Notes under the pieces: model-generated
What the model was told of the DNA's origin: nothing
Databases searched by the model: none
What the model saw: the letters and a program-made list of their open reading frames with translations, nothing else
Position numbers and translations under genes: made by a program
Assembly: GCA_023238725.1 (NCBI GenBank)
Contig: CM041535.1
Location: 22,191,230-22,255,229, forward strand
DNA length: 64,000 nucleotides
Source: Scortum barcoo
Lineage: Eukaryota > Chordata > Actinopteri > Centrarchiformes > Terapontidae
Direction: 5' to 3'
Shown: positions 48,847 through 61,300 of the stretch, piece by piece
Layout: every line of letters begins with the position of its first letter
How positions within the stretch are numbered: position 1 is the first letter of the stretch

Positions 48847-51800
48847 AGCAGTCATGCTTTGTCTGTAAAAACAGGCATGTGCAGCCACACATTGTGTCGA
48901 TTCTTTGAAGCACTCGTACACTCGTAACACACTCGTACCACAGCCCGTCCCAGCAGAACCCGGAGAACATGCAACGTTCATGTTGTAATCAAAGCTCTAT
49001 GTGATGACGCGGTGGCACCTTAAACACAAGATCAGGATTCAGAAGTCTGTTTGACTGTTAGATGGGAAGACGTGTGTGTTGCCTGGTGCTTACAGATCAC
49101 CTCCTGAAGAACGTCATTGTGTAAAGCATTAAAAAATGCTTTGCTCATGTTGGTGAACATACTATACAACATGCACTTGGATACAAGATCCCCCACAGGT
49201 GTTTGGTCATTTATTTCTGTAATTTCTTTGAAAGACCTTTAATGAGAAGTGAGTATTTGATTACAATACTGCTAGTAGAAAGTTTAAAAAAAAGGCTACT
49301 ACAAGGGACTGGGGGAAGGTAGCGTCTTCAAAACAGGTTTAACTGAAGAGGAAATCTTCTTAATGGAAATATTGACATTATCTTGAGTACAAAAAGGACA
49401 ACTGAGAGAAAAAAAACTGGGGGGACATTACAAGACATTGGAAGAGATAAATAAATAAATAAACTGACAGGACTGCAGAAATGATGGTTTTTGTTTTGCT
49501 TTTGTTTTGTGTTGTCACTGTCATTGATTGATGTTACAAATCATTTACCAATAAAGATCTGAGTGGGCTTTGCATTTTTTTTTTTATTTCGTTATGTTGT
49601 TGTTGTTGTTTTCCCCCGTTGGTTCACTGCCCCATCAAATATCTGAATTTGTTGATGCTCCCGTGTACCGACCTTTGATAATATAACAAATGACTGTGGA
49701 CAACTGTGCTGTGATCTACAGCAGCTACTGCACCCATTTAGAACAGCTTTTAAGTACATTACGTTGAGCATAAGCAGAGTGGATTAGATATATAGCCACC
49801 AAGTGCGGTGGAGAGGTTTAACAAATCACCGCAGAAAGAGGGTATCAAGATCTTTGGTTTATCCCCAAGTAATGTCAACTTCTCATAACCCTCTCTTTTC
49901 TCATTCTCCTCCCCTTTCCCCCTCGATCTTAGACAGTTTTCTCTTTTTTTTCTCCTCAGCCCTGACTTTACCCCTTCCTGAGTCATACATTCTGACTACT
50001 CACCCCCCCACCCCCCCTTTCATATGTCTACTCTGCTTTCCCCTCTCACTGTCCTCCACCGTTTTGCTTTTAACGCGAGGATGAGACAGAACTGTGTCGA
50101 GATGCAGGTCGGAGTGAATGCTAAACTCAGATTAGGTCTTCTTTTCTGATTTGCATCACCCTGGCACAGGAGAGGTGAAAAGAGGTCCGACCTGGTGTGA
50201 CACAAGCAGACAGATTCATGTCAGACACATACTCTCTCTCTCCCCTTCACTCTGATTTTTTTTCTTCCCCCAACCTTCGACATCCTTTCACTCTGATTCT
50301 AATTCACTTCACTCTCTCTTTAGCTAACCTCATCCCCCTCTCTTTGCTTTTTGCCCTCTCTTGCTATTCCAGTCCCTATTTTCGCTTGTCGCCTCGTGTA
50401 CCAACATTTCTCAATTTGGAATTTAATACCTGACTACACCGTAAGCCATTTCATAATGTGTTTTCTTTAAATAGGATTCCAAATAAATCTACAGAAAGTG
50501 GATAAACAATGTAATCTATACATAATCCTCACTTTCAATATAAAAAGCTATTTTCTTTGCTAGAGTGGAAATCTTGTCATCACTATCGCGCTTTACAAGA
50601 AATGCAGCTTTTTTTTCCTGCTGTAATGAAAATCTCTTTAAGGAAACAATAGTACGGCGGTTAGTCCGGAAGAACCGCAGTTATCTCTGTCTGTGCACTT
50701 GGTTAGATTGTGGTCGCACGTTTTTATCTAAACATCCCCATTGTCACCTAATTAATAAAGATAAAATAAGCTTAGGTAATATTTGCATGGCTCGTGATGA
50801 GTTTAACCTTATTAGTGTGGAGCTGCATGTCATAATATCTGCAATGCAATGGGAATGGGAATGAAAGGAGGTGCTGACATTTTCAATTCACTCCTGTTTT
50901 GTGGCATCTCCAAGGTAAACCAGTGGGGGAAAAAAAGTTGAACAAGCAGGCTGCAGAGATAAAAAAAAAAATGCATATAGAAATGTAATCCACATTTTAT
51001 ACATTAAATTATGGCTAAATGTGTGCTGTAGCCTAATTATTCATATCTTGCTCTGCTCAATACCCTGTTCAATGTGACAAACTGCTTTTTTGCCCGACTT
51101 CTGCAGGGAGACACTCAATGTTTTCAATGGCATCCGAATGTGGCCACAGCTGACCTTGTGCCTATTGAGTGCAATGTGCACCTGGATGAGGAGGAAGGAG
51201 GAAGAAATGAAATGAAGGAATGGAGAGAGACATCGAGTGCATCGGAGAGACCGAGGGAATAATGGGGAGGGTTCTCAGGGAGATAGTGGGTAGAATAAAT
51301 TTTCACCAGGGTATAAGTGAGATGCTTGAAGAGAGAGGGAAAACGGTGGTGGTAAAGAGGCCGAGATGAAGAAAGAGAGAGAGAGACGAGTACAGTGGGG
51401 CAGGTTGAACAGTGTGTTATCCATCTAGTGAAGTGTCCAGCCCTGTGAGTCAGCTTCCAGCTGCACACTGGATCTCCCTGTCGCTATGGCCCACGGAGTT
51501 ATTTTTAGCATTGCACATCCACCCTCAAGCACAAGCGCGCGCACACATATAAGCATTCTCACACAGAGATGCAAAGGCGCACACACAGAGTTAATACACA
51601 AGCAATCAAGTACCCCAGAATTTCTGCTGCCGACAACCAGATTCAAGTCACAGATTGCCAGGCACAAAGGGAGAGACTGAGACAGTGATGAGGTTTGATA
51701 GAAAAATAGAAAGAAAAGTGACAGACACACACAGGCAGAGATGAAAAGCTAAAATGAAAAAAGAGACACAAAACCAAACAGAGTTTGTGTGTGTGTGTGT

Positions 51801-52792
51801 ATGTGTGAGAGAGACTCAGGAAGGGATCGCCCAAATTCAGGAAATCCTCTGGGGATTACGCGACAGTTGTAACTTTATTCGGCGGCTGTTCATGTAAAAG
51901 GCTGAGCAAGGTGAAGTGGGGTGCCATAATTAGTCAGTGTGCTTAACTACACTGGAAAGCAAAGAGGAATGGGAGTCAGGGAGAGGGCAAGACCAGCTCA
52001 TTTAGCGACAGACTGAGATAAAACAGAGCTCTAATTAGCTGGTGTAATGCACAAAGACATTGTCAAACTCTATTACAGTAACTCTGAGTAGCCCAAAATT
52101 TAACAACCAAACTCTGAACAAATCAGAAACTTACATTTGAATGGAAAAATCTGACTAAGTACAGTAAGGTCAAGATAGTCAGAGAATATGTAAACCATCC
52201 TGGACTGCAGCCATGAGGGGCGCATGAAAATATTTGACCTTTGCCATTCAAAACAAAAACCTTTTGACACTTTATGCCAAGGTTCAGCAGCTCACTGATG
52301 CTGTGCTATTCTACAATCCAATGGAACAACATTTGAAATGAATCAAAAGATGAGTATTAGGATATTTAAACTGTGAAAACACTTTGTGTGAATTAACTCC
52401 CCTCATTCAACACACAGACCTTTTTAGCAAGAACATTCTCACATGCCAGATTTCCATCTATTCATGCAAACAGAATTATTATTTAATCAAATATCATAAA
52501 AAGGTCTCATCATAGAAGTTCAACATGTTTTTATCCAATTTTTAGCTTCCAAGAGCTTAAATGTGTAATTAATCAAATGGCAAAAAAGACTGTAACTGCT
52601 TACTCAGTCATAATAAACCCAACTGGTAACATCTCTCTCTTTTTTTTTTTTTTTTATTTAATAGTTTATCTAATAGGCAAAATCTATCAACCAAAACAGA
52701 GTTCAAAGAAGTTCCCAATTCCTCCTCCTCCTCATTCAAAAGGAGGGCTACAAGAAAAATCAGTCAAAACTTTATTTCAGTATGTGTGTACA

Positions 52793-52795
<3 letters not shown>

Positions 52796-52823
<28 letters not shown>
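52796..52823. repeat. (TG)n microsatellite
   Basis: 14 perfect TG units. Confidence 0.95.
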
Positions 52824-54792
52824 CATGCAGCTTGGGAGACCTCAGGCAAAACATCCCAGATGATGTTTCAGAAACCCTAAAAACCATTTAAAAGTAGAAG
52901 GCAGCTCATTTTCTTCCTTACTGCACCGCAGAGAGAGAGGGAGAGAGAGAGAGCGCGAAAAAGACCAAGAAAGAGAGTGACCCAGTTAGAGAAAATTTAA
53001 ATAGGGATTCCATTTAGAGGGCCACATTAATTGGAGCAGATGCCTTCTCAATTATTAAGAGGCCTCCAAGGGTGTTAGCACGAGCTAAATTTATCCCGCA
53101 CGGCTTTGACTGGGCTTGTCCAATCGCATACAGCATCTGCAGACAGAGGGAAGAAACATGTGTGGTGTTTCATACACCAGTGTGCACACGTCACAGGCAC
53201 AGAGCGCACACACACACACAAGATCCCACTGCCATTGGTGAGGCTTTCAATGCCCAATGTTTGTACTGATCGATATATACACAAATAGCTGCAAAGCAAA
53301 AAAAAAAAAAAGAATGTAGACATACGCACAACAACTCTCCTAAAACACGCATACACAGACTCAAAAACTACCCTCAGAGTAGTCCCTTGAGAGGAGACAC
53401 GCTCTAAAATAATCTCCCGGTAAGTCAATGGCCCATCTCCCCAGCTCCATCTCTCGCCTTTTGAGCCGTAATGGCTTCCTAGTTTCCTCCAACCTGCTCT
53501 GTAATGAACCAGCAGGCAGAAACTAGTCCCGTGAGGGCAACACTGGTGCCCTGATAGAACGTCGGACAAGAAAAAGGATGAGAGGGTGAGATAGAGGGTG
53601 AGAGAGAGAGGTGGGGGGGGAGTCATTTCTGCACCATTTCATGAATTTATTAATGACCTCTCTCTTCTCCTGTGTCATAAAAAAAGAAAATCTGAGGAGA
53701 TTCAGAAAATGACAGGCTCAAGTCTGAAGTCTTATGAAGATGATGAGGGAATTTTTTTTCCTGACTGAAGATGAGACGAGGAGTCAGTTTGTGATTAATT
53801 CATTGTCTGCACGACGCAGGCTGGTGGCCACAAGCTGGTGAAAGGAGCTGTAAATAGCACGCCTCCATGAGAAGCAATCTAAGTAAACTCAAGGCATCAC
53901 TCCAGAGAAAATGCCTTGAGGAACACTAATGAAATTGTTTTGTTTTCCACTCTCCCCTCAGTCCATTTCTCACCACCATCTCGCACAAATGTATGCATTT
54001 TAAACAACCTAAAGCTAAGCCCTCTGGCTGTCGACCTGACAGCATGAAACGTGCATGTAAATAACACACTAAAACACACACACGAGTGTCGAAAACAAAT
54101 TAACATTAGTTCGGTCATAATTCTTGTAAGTCTGTGTTCTGGGGTGACCTTTGATTTGTGTGTCCGTTCTGACGTTCGAGGTATCCAGCTGTGTCATGTG
54201 CCAAATATAGCAGTGAGCCAGCCCAGCACTATTTGGTACTCAGCATCAAAGAGAGGCACTGGAGTTGCAGCAGACTAGTGTCATTTTAGATTAAACTGAC
54301 TGAATGAATGGGGAGCGAACGGCAAGCACGCCACATAAATTCTTTCAAAATGGCCAAGTCAACTATTTAAGAAGTCTATAACAGAGATATGTGTGCGGAA
54401 ATGATGTAACGCATAAAGAAAACATGTGACAGGGCATTACATCGATAATCTTAGATTTGTACAAGCATTTTCCAGTCGAAACTACCATTTCAAATCATGA
54501 AAGTGGAAAGTTTAAGGACTTACCAATATCTTATGTAATATAATCAATATCTTGTATCTTTTGGAAAACACAAAAAAAGTGTTGAGGTCGAAAAGAAAAG
54601 AAAAAAAAGTTTACAATCATACATCCTGAGTCTACTTACTGAAAGGCATCACGAAATCCAACAGAGGATGTCTGGGAAAAAATAGCAGCTCATCTAACTG
54701 CAATAATATTTGACTAGCATGTCAATGTCTAAATTGCGTTCTTTGCTAATAGCACACCACGGGGAGTTCAGTCAAGGTTGTTAGAAGGCCCT

Positions 54793-54808
54793 TTGTTATT
54801 AATAACAA
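54793..54808. repeat. 16-bp perfect palindrome
   Basis: TTGTTATTAATAACAA is its own reverse complement. With a one-base offset it extends to a CCCTT...AAGGG outer stem. Confidence 0.9.
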
Positions 54809-55019
54809 GGGAGGAATTAGAAATATTTTCCAAAACGAGATGAAACATCTGCGCCTCATGCTGTTCTTGTTCAGGAGATGAGGTGAGCTGCCATACACCG
54901 GGACCCAGAGCATGATGTGCAATTTAATGCTAATTTTCCGCTTATTCACTCCATGCCGCTCATTACATAGACAACCGGTACTCCACCTAGATTTATAGAA
55001 GCCAATTAATCTGTGTCAA

Positions 55020-56260
55020 GGAGGTGAGCACAAAGGCAGCGACGGAAGGGCCCGCGCGCCTGAACACACACAAAAACGCGCGGGAAAGTTTGCCTTAGAT
55101 GAGAGATCGAGGGAGCCGCGTTTGGTAATGAGGCCAGCGTGAGTCAATGCCTGAATGTGGGAATCAAAGTTTTTCGAGGTTCTCTCCGGAAGCCGTTAAA
55201 GGTAGTAGAAGACGGAAGGAAATGAAAGTCTTTCGCATTGACGTGCATGCCTTTAATCTAGCGCGCTGTTATTCCACCCTTTTTTTTTTTTCTCCTCCTC
55301 CTCCTCTCTCTCACCCCTCTCAGCCATTTTTAGTATCTCGCACTTATCTTTATCCACTTTCTCTCTCTCTCTCTCATCTGCTTGTTTTTCCAGTCCCTCA
55401 CTTCCGCTGCCACCTAAGGGGGACGCGGCGGAGGAACGGGGAATGAGGACGAGGTCAGCGAATATCTGGGCCATCGGCCACCTCTTGCCCGGACACCCGC
55501 TGTCCATTTTTTTCCAGAGGCTCCTCCATTTTCCTCCTTGGGACGTTGACCCATTCCCCTCCGTCCCCACTCTGCCCTACCCCCCCCACACCCTCACTCC
55601 ACCCTCACTCCACCTCTCCTACTTCCCATTTTGGAATGATTGATGACCAAGATGCTTTGCTCTTGGGCAGTTTATTAACTTCATGGAGCGGGGCTGGATA
55701 GGCAGCCAGCCTCACTCTTGTCTCGCACTTCTTTTTTTTTTTTTCCTCCCCTCTCTCGTCATGTACTTTCTGCTGCTTTGGCACCGTCTTTCTCTCTCTC
55801 TCTCTTGCTCTCCGTCCTCCTACTCGTTCTCTTCCTTCATTCGTCAACTTCGCCTCTGTCGCCTTTCCTCATCCTCCGTCTCTCTCTCCCGCACTCCCAC
55901 TTTTTTTTTTTCCTGGCCCTATCTATCCTTTCTCTCAGACAAAAAAAAAAAAAAAAAAACTGAAAGGCGATCAATGCTTAGTATAGTGACATATCTCAGC
56001 GTGTGTGTGTGTGTTTGCGTGCGCTCTCTTATCCCATTTGAGTGAATGGCATGGCCGTAAATTTGCTTTATGTTGTCATTACTTACTAGGGAGCAGCAGG
56101 CGCACTTCAAGGGATGGCCGCTTGCATTCGGGGCGCGTGAGTTACAGCCGCGCACAAGGTTGAGTTTCTTGAAATGTAAATGCCGCGCGTACATGCATGA
56201 ATACATGTGCGTGCCGTGACATTTACACTGAGCGGCGACGCCAACAAGCCGATGCACACG
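55020..56260. promoter_or_regulatory. CpG-dense patch within intron 1
   Basis: CpG clusters at 55021-55140 (12 CpGs in 120 bp), about 55400-55500, and 56098-56260 (about 17 CpGs) stand out against CpG-poor surroundings. They are separated by pyrimidine-rich blocks (about 55275-55420 and 55725-55930) and a 19-bp poly-A at 55941-55959. It could be a small CpG island, an alternative promoter or an enhancer, but nothing in the sequence decides this. Confidence 0.35.
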
Positions 56261-59200
56261 TGGTCAGGTACACACGCAATTGGCCATGTAATGCCATGTT
56301 AAGGGAGGCAGAGGGCGGGTTGACAGGCTGTTGTGTAAGTAAATGGTATTAGTTATTGTGTCCATTACCGTTTGTCCTTGAAACTACCCACGCATTTTAT
56401 GGTTTGCGTGCGCGTAAGTGTCTGTGTGTGTGTGCATGGGATATTTTTAGGATATTACGAGTCACTTTTATGACTAGGGGGATGTCTGTATATGCATGTG
56501 TGTGCTGTGCGTGTTTATCATTCATCTATATTTTCATGTTTACACAAATAGCATACATAAGTATATTATATATCACCAACACTTTCTTACGGAAAAGGCC
56601 TACTTGCAAGTTGTACGTGTTTGTGAGTCATCTTTGCCGTACGATCCACCAGGAACCGACTACGGCAGGTTCAGTACTCGTGGCTGAAATAATGTTCATC
56701 TGGTAGAAGTAATGGTTATGGTAATAGAGGCTTCACAGTCTATGGTCAATTGCACCTCAGGTTAGAGCAAGAGAGAGAGAGAGAGAGAAAGGAGTGTGTG
56801 AGAGAGACCAGATAAGAGAAAAATGGTTTCAAAGGCAATTTTCTTAACAGATTTATGGTTAGATTGAGATGGAAGCCTAAAATAAAAATAGAAAGGAAGG
56901 TTTAAAAGGACAGTTTAATTGTAAAGCAATTGATACTGAAGGAATATATAAAGGGAAAAAACAGAGATAGACTAAATTAATAAGTTTAAGTCTGTCTAAC
57001 ATAAGCCCAAAGAGCCTAAAGTCACCCTTGACAATCATCTCTCAGTTACCATGTATCTCCTTATTATTATAGCCCACATATGACAAGCAATGACTAGAAG
57101 AAATTGGATTCTGCGCCGCGAGGCTGCCAATTTTTGCCTCTTTGCAGCCTGTCTGTTGGCCTGCACAGTCCTTCCCATCCGCTGTCTGTGGCTCTCACCA
57201 ACAAGCTGTTCATCACCCACAAGACTCCTGCTGTAGCTTTTTTTTTCTCTCCCTTCCTCTTCAGCACATTGAAAAGCTGCCACACATAGAAATTAAAATA
57301 GTAAAGAATTCTTACATAACCGAAACCAGCATCAATAGTCAGGCCACTTTTAAAGTTACTTAAAATCCTTGCTGTGTCCGTACTGATTAATGGAAACCGA
57401 ATCTGTTTATTCCAGTATCTGTAAGTATGATGCAAGGGGGCTATTTTTGCTTGGTGCACAGACAACTTTTTTTTTTATTTTTCCATAGAAACCTTTCTGT
57501 GTGTATGTGAGGAGCCTTGCCCATTCTTTTTTCCCCCCCAGAGAGAGTCCAGTGTATCACCTTGGGTTTTGTGAATAAAAGCTTAAACAACCTATATAAT
57601 TATATAATTTTAATACATTAAAGAGATGGCAGGATTGCGAGACAGGCTTGCTTTTGTGCCCAATCCCCAGACAGACGTAAAAGGTTTCATTGAAAAAAAA
57701 AAAAAAAGAAAAAAAAAAAGAACATCTCCAATGCCTCTTCTTTCTTTCCTTGGTCTGCAGGGGAAGAGAAGAAAATAGAAGCAGGACAGAGTTGAGAGGA
57801 ACAAAACAGCAGGATGATTAGGGGAGGGTGAGGCAGGTGATTGAGACCAATACCTCCTTCAAGACTTTGAGTCAATGGCATGGCCCCCCAGCAGAGATCT
57901 CTCACACCCCCTACCTCCCTTTTTCCTGCTTCCTCCATTTGTTCAGACTCCCATCAGCACTTCATCACTCTGCACAGAATTGCTCATTTCCCCCCTTCTT
58001 TGTTTGTTCCCTCCAAAATTTCTTTGCTTTCAATTCCTCCTTCCAGATCCCTCATTCTCCCCATCTCTCTGTTTTACTACTTGCTTTACAATCCTATATT
58101 TTCGTTGCCTTCATCCTCTCTGTCTGTGTGCATTACAGAGATCCCTGCTATTTTTTTATGCACCTTCTATTTTCTCTGTTGTCTTGCCCCAGACCTAGTT
58201 TCGTCCTCCCACATCTCTGAAGCACTCATTTTCTGAATCAACCTTGAACCTCTTCCCTTCCTCCGAACAACATGCGTATGCAAGAACACACACAAACGCT
58301 ACTGCTATTATTGTTCGGCATAATAAAACCAATTAAGAAATGCGCAGAGTTGTTTCATTCATGTCCCAAATCCACCAATTAAAGCAAACAGGATGCTTTC
58401 ATATTTACACTGTGAGAATATTTGTGTCTTAAACATAACACAGTACAACACACCGGCTTCTGATTTTGTGCCAATACAACATCTATAGGGTCGGTCCGGA
58501 TGTGAGCAAACCGACCTGCTGATGTGGGTTGAATGCTGCAGATCAACTTGTATTTATGCAGAAAAGGTTGTGTAACTTTGACACTTGCTTTGGCATGAAA
58601 TTGCGAGTGTGAGTTGGCTAAGGTACACACGCGGACCTGTCCAAAAATCAAATGAACTCGTTATGTACAATTATTTCTGCCCGTGCACCGCTGGTGCTTC
58701 AAATCATTAGCATTTTGATTCCAGAGCAAGAACTTGTTGCGTGTCCCAGCAACACAAGGAGGTATAAGTGAGCAAGGTGGACTTTATCTAAACACCAGCT
58801 CAGGTTTCACTCAAAAAGCACAAATACAAATACAAAGTCACTGTATTTAGGTAATATGTGTCTACAAAATGGAGATCTACAATGAACACCAAAATAAGAA
58901 GGTAATGTAGACTAGTGTAGGAAGAAATAAACCAAGAACAAGCATGTTTAATGGAGATTACCGAGACTTCATTTATTACTTCCAATAAAAAAATCTAGTA
59001 TAGTAAACCAACAACTGAGCATAGCCTGTAGATGGCATTTCACAAAGGAACAGGAATGTTTCTCTTAGCAGGCATAAGTCAAGTACCAAAAGTGGTTTGG
59101 GTTACAAGAGTTTTTACTGAAGTTGTGATTGTTTTCTGTGTTGCACCATGAATAAACTATACTGATGTCTGTTTTTTGGTGGGGGTTATTTATCAAAACA

Positions 59201-61079
59201 ATGAAAATGTATCCGGGTTTCAATTTTCAGGATGAATACTCTGTCTGTTTTTGAGGGAGATGTGGAGAGATGACACAGCTGTGTAGTCATTAATGTAGTC
59301 CTCAGAAACATCCCAGTGAGATAAAAGTGTTGAAATAGCATTTTTGTTAGTATTCTCTCTCTCTCTCTCTGGTTTCTAAAAATACATCTTGTGAGTCATC
59401 CACAATATAGACAGAGGTATCTCCCTTTTTTTCCCCATTTATGTCCATGATGTTCACATATGCTCAATCCTGACTGACCTACCGGTGTCAGTTAAACAAT
59501 TAAAACATAAATGCTGACTTGCAGTATTAGATGTGATGTGCTATGTACATCATAAGCACAGGCATTATTGTATAACCTCTACCGTTCTCACACACATGAA
59601 AGGCATGCACCTGCTTTTTCTCGATTAGCACCACACGAGCTGATCCATTAAAACCAGTCACCAATGTGTGATGAATTCAATCTCTGATGAATTTCACTTT
59701 AGTATGCATCTTGCGATGGACGCTCGTGTCTTTGCACAAAGAGATATCAAGATAAGCATTTTTATTCAACCAAACTGAATGACATCACATTTTTGCCCCA
59801 CTTTGTGATAACTTCCACTCCTTTTACCTTAATTCTACCTTAAATATTTTTTTTCCTCTTTTCTTCTGCAGCTGCACCATTTGACCAGACTTAGTTTCTT
59901 TCTACGTCGGCATTTCCTCTTTTTCATTTTCTGCTATTGGGCAGCTCTCTTGGATTTCCATTCATCCCATCTTTAATCGTTTCTTTAGCTCTAAGGAGAG
60001 AGGCAGGAACTGGAAAATACGCAGATATTGCACACTTAAAACACTACACAATGTGAACCTAAATATAAAAAGGCAGACTCACAAGCCCACCTTCCAAATT
60101 AGAGCATATACTAAAGTTTATCTTACTTCCATAAATGTTTCATGCAGCTACAGGCTTCAACAGGAAGAGATACGTGTGCACAGAAAACAGCCTGTTATGA
60201 CACAACAGAGCAAGCCAGCAAAATGGATAACACAAACTTGTGCAATTACTGTCACAAAGCTAATTGTAAAACAAGACATACCAAAGGAAGCATTATGGGA
60301 CTCTTAGGACTCTGCATTACATTATCATGAGCACATCGGTGACTGGATTAAAAAACGAAAATACTTAATCATATGCCATATGATGGTTTTAAGTACTGTG
60401 GTTTGTTAGTGGTTTGAGCTCCAGTAGTCGCTCTGCAGTCGGTGAGATTCAGCGCTGAAAAACAATGAGAAAACCTCCCGGCAGCTGCTTCACCTGAGGT
60501 GATTACAGACGGAATAACTGTGTGGAGCTGAATGCTGAATCGAATTTGGCTTCAATGTGGAACGATCATGCATTCTTTACCATCCTATTCCTACCTGACC
60601 TATTTCTGGTAAAAAATCATGCAAAGTGATTGCCTGGTTGAGCTGCATTTTTCTTATCCTCTTCCCTCGCTCTGCTTCCATTTTCATGCAGCAGCTCGGG
60701 GAATAGGCAGGAACTGTGTGAGCGTTTTCTTGTGCTTTCTCTTGATTAATAAATAAAACACTGTCCACCACTGGGCTGTGTGTATGACTCATAATGTGTG
60801 GGGCTCCGTATCTGCTTTATGTGTTCAGTCCTATTTGTATTATTACATACTAAGACACCTCACCCATGTGTGTTACAGAGCATGGTTACACAGTTCCTCT
60901 AAAGGATTTTGACTTTCTCACGTGCGGTGACAGTTTGTATAAAGAAGCAATTAACTCCAGGTGGCACCAAGAAGTGGAATGCTCTTACTACCTGACCCTC
61001 TTTACCAAGGGACCAGTAAATTGAATTTTTTTTTTCGGTACCTAACATTTTATTTATCAAGCTCTGAATATTTTGTTCA
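56261..61079. other. Intronic sequence, no gene seen
   Basis: Includes (GA)n at about 56770-56788, an A-rich run 57693-57719 broken by one G, a pyrimidine-rich block at 57890-58240, and (TC)n near 59354-59372. No gene or repeat family was recognised. Confidence 0.5.
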
Positions 61080-61300
61080 GCAGACCAATTTTCTGCAGCA
61101 GCTCCCTCTTCAGGGTCAGTTACAGTTATACACATTCAAACTCGGGATCAACCCGCAGTCTTTTATTGTGGGCCGCTGGGTCGCTCCAGTGAATCCGCTG
61201 AGGGTTAAGTGCCTTACTTACTCAAGGGCACCACTGCGGCAGAGGAGAGCGTGATTCATTCAATTTCCCCACCCAAGAGTTTTCCCTCAGAGGTTCAAGG
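61080..61300 (+). mobile_element. Possible degenerate SINE-like fragment
   Basis: The words AAACTCGGGATCAACCCGCA, GGGCCGCTGGGTCGCTCCAG and GGGTTAAGTGCCTTAC followed by CTCAAGGGCACC resemble parts of tRNA-derived repeats common in fish. The order is disturbed, box A is not convincing, and the edges are unclear. Confidence 0.35.

Larger units (their letters stand above)
46347..55019. other. Intronic sequence, no gene seen
   Basis: Contains poly-T runs (about 46638-46655, 47366-47383), a purine-rich tract at 46730-46830 and another at 51185-51400, pyrimidine blocks at about 49895-50050 and 50220-50400, (TTG)n at about 49597-49611, and the sites listed separately. The 183-codon minus-strand frame at 53075-53626 shows no homology I recognise and crosses simple repeat. 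Confidence 0.5.

Noticed and set aside
53075..53626. 183-codon open frame on the minus strand
   Set aside because: It crosses A-runs and (CA)-rich sequence, has no recognisable family motif and no splice context. Its His/Val/Cys-rich stretches come from simple repeats.
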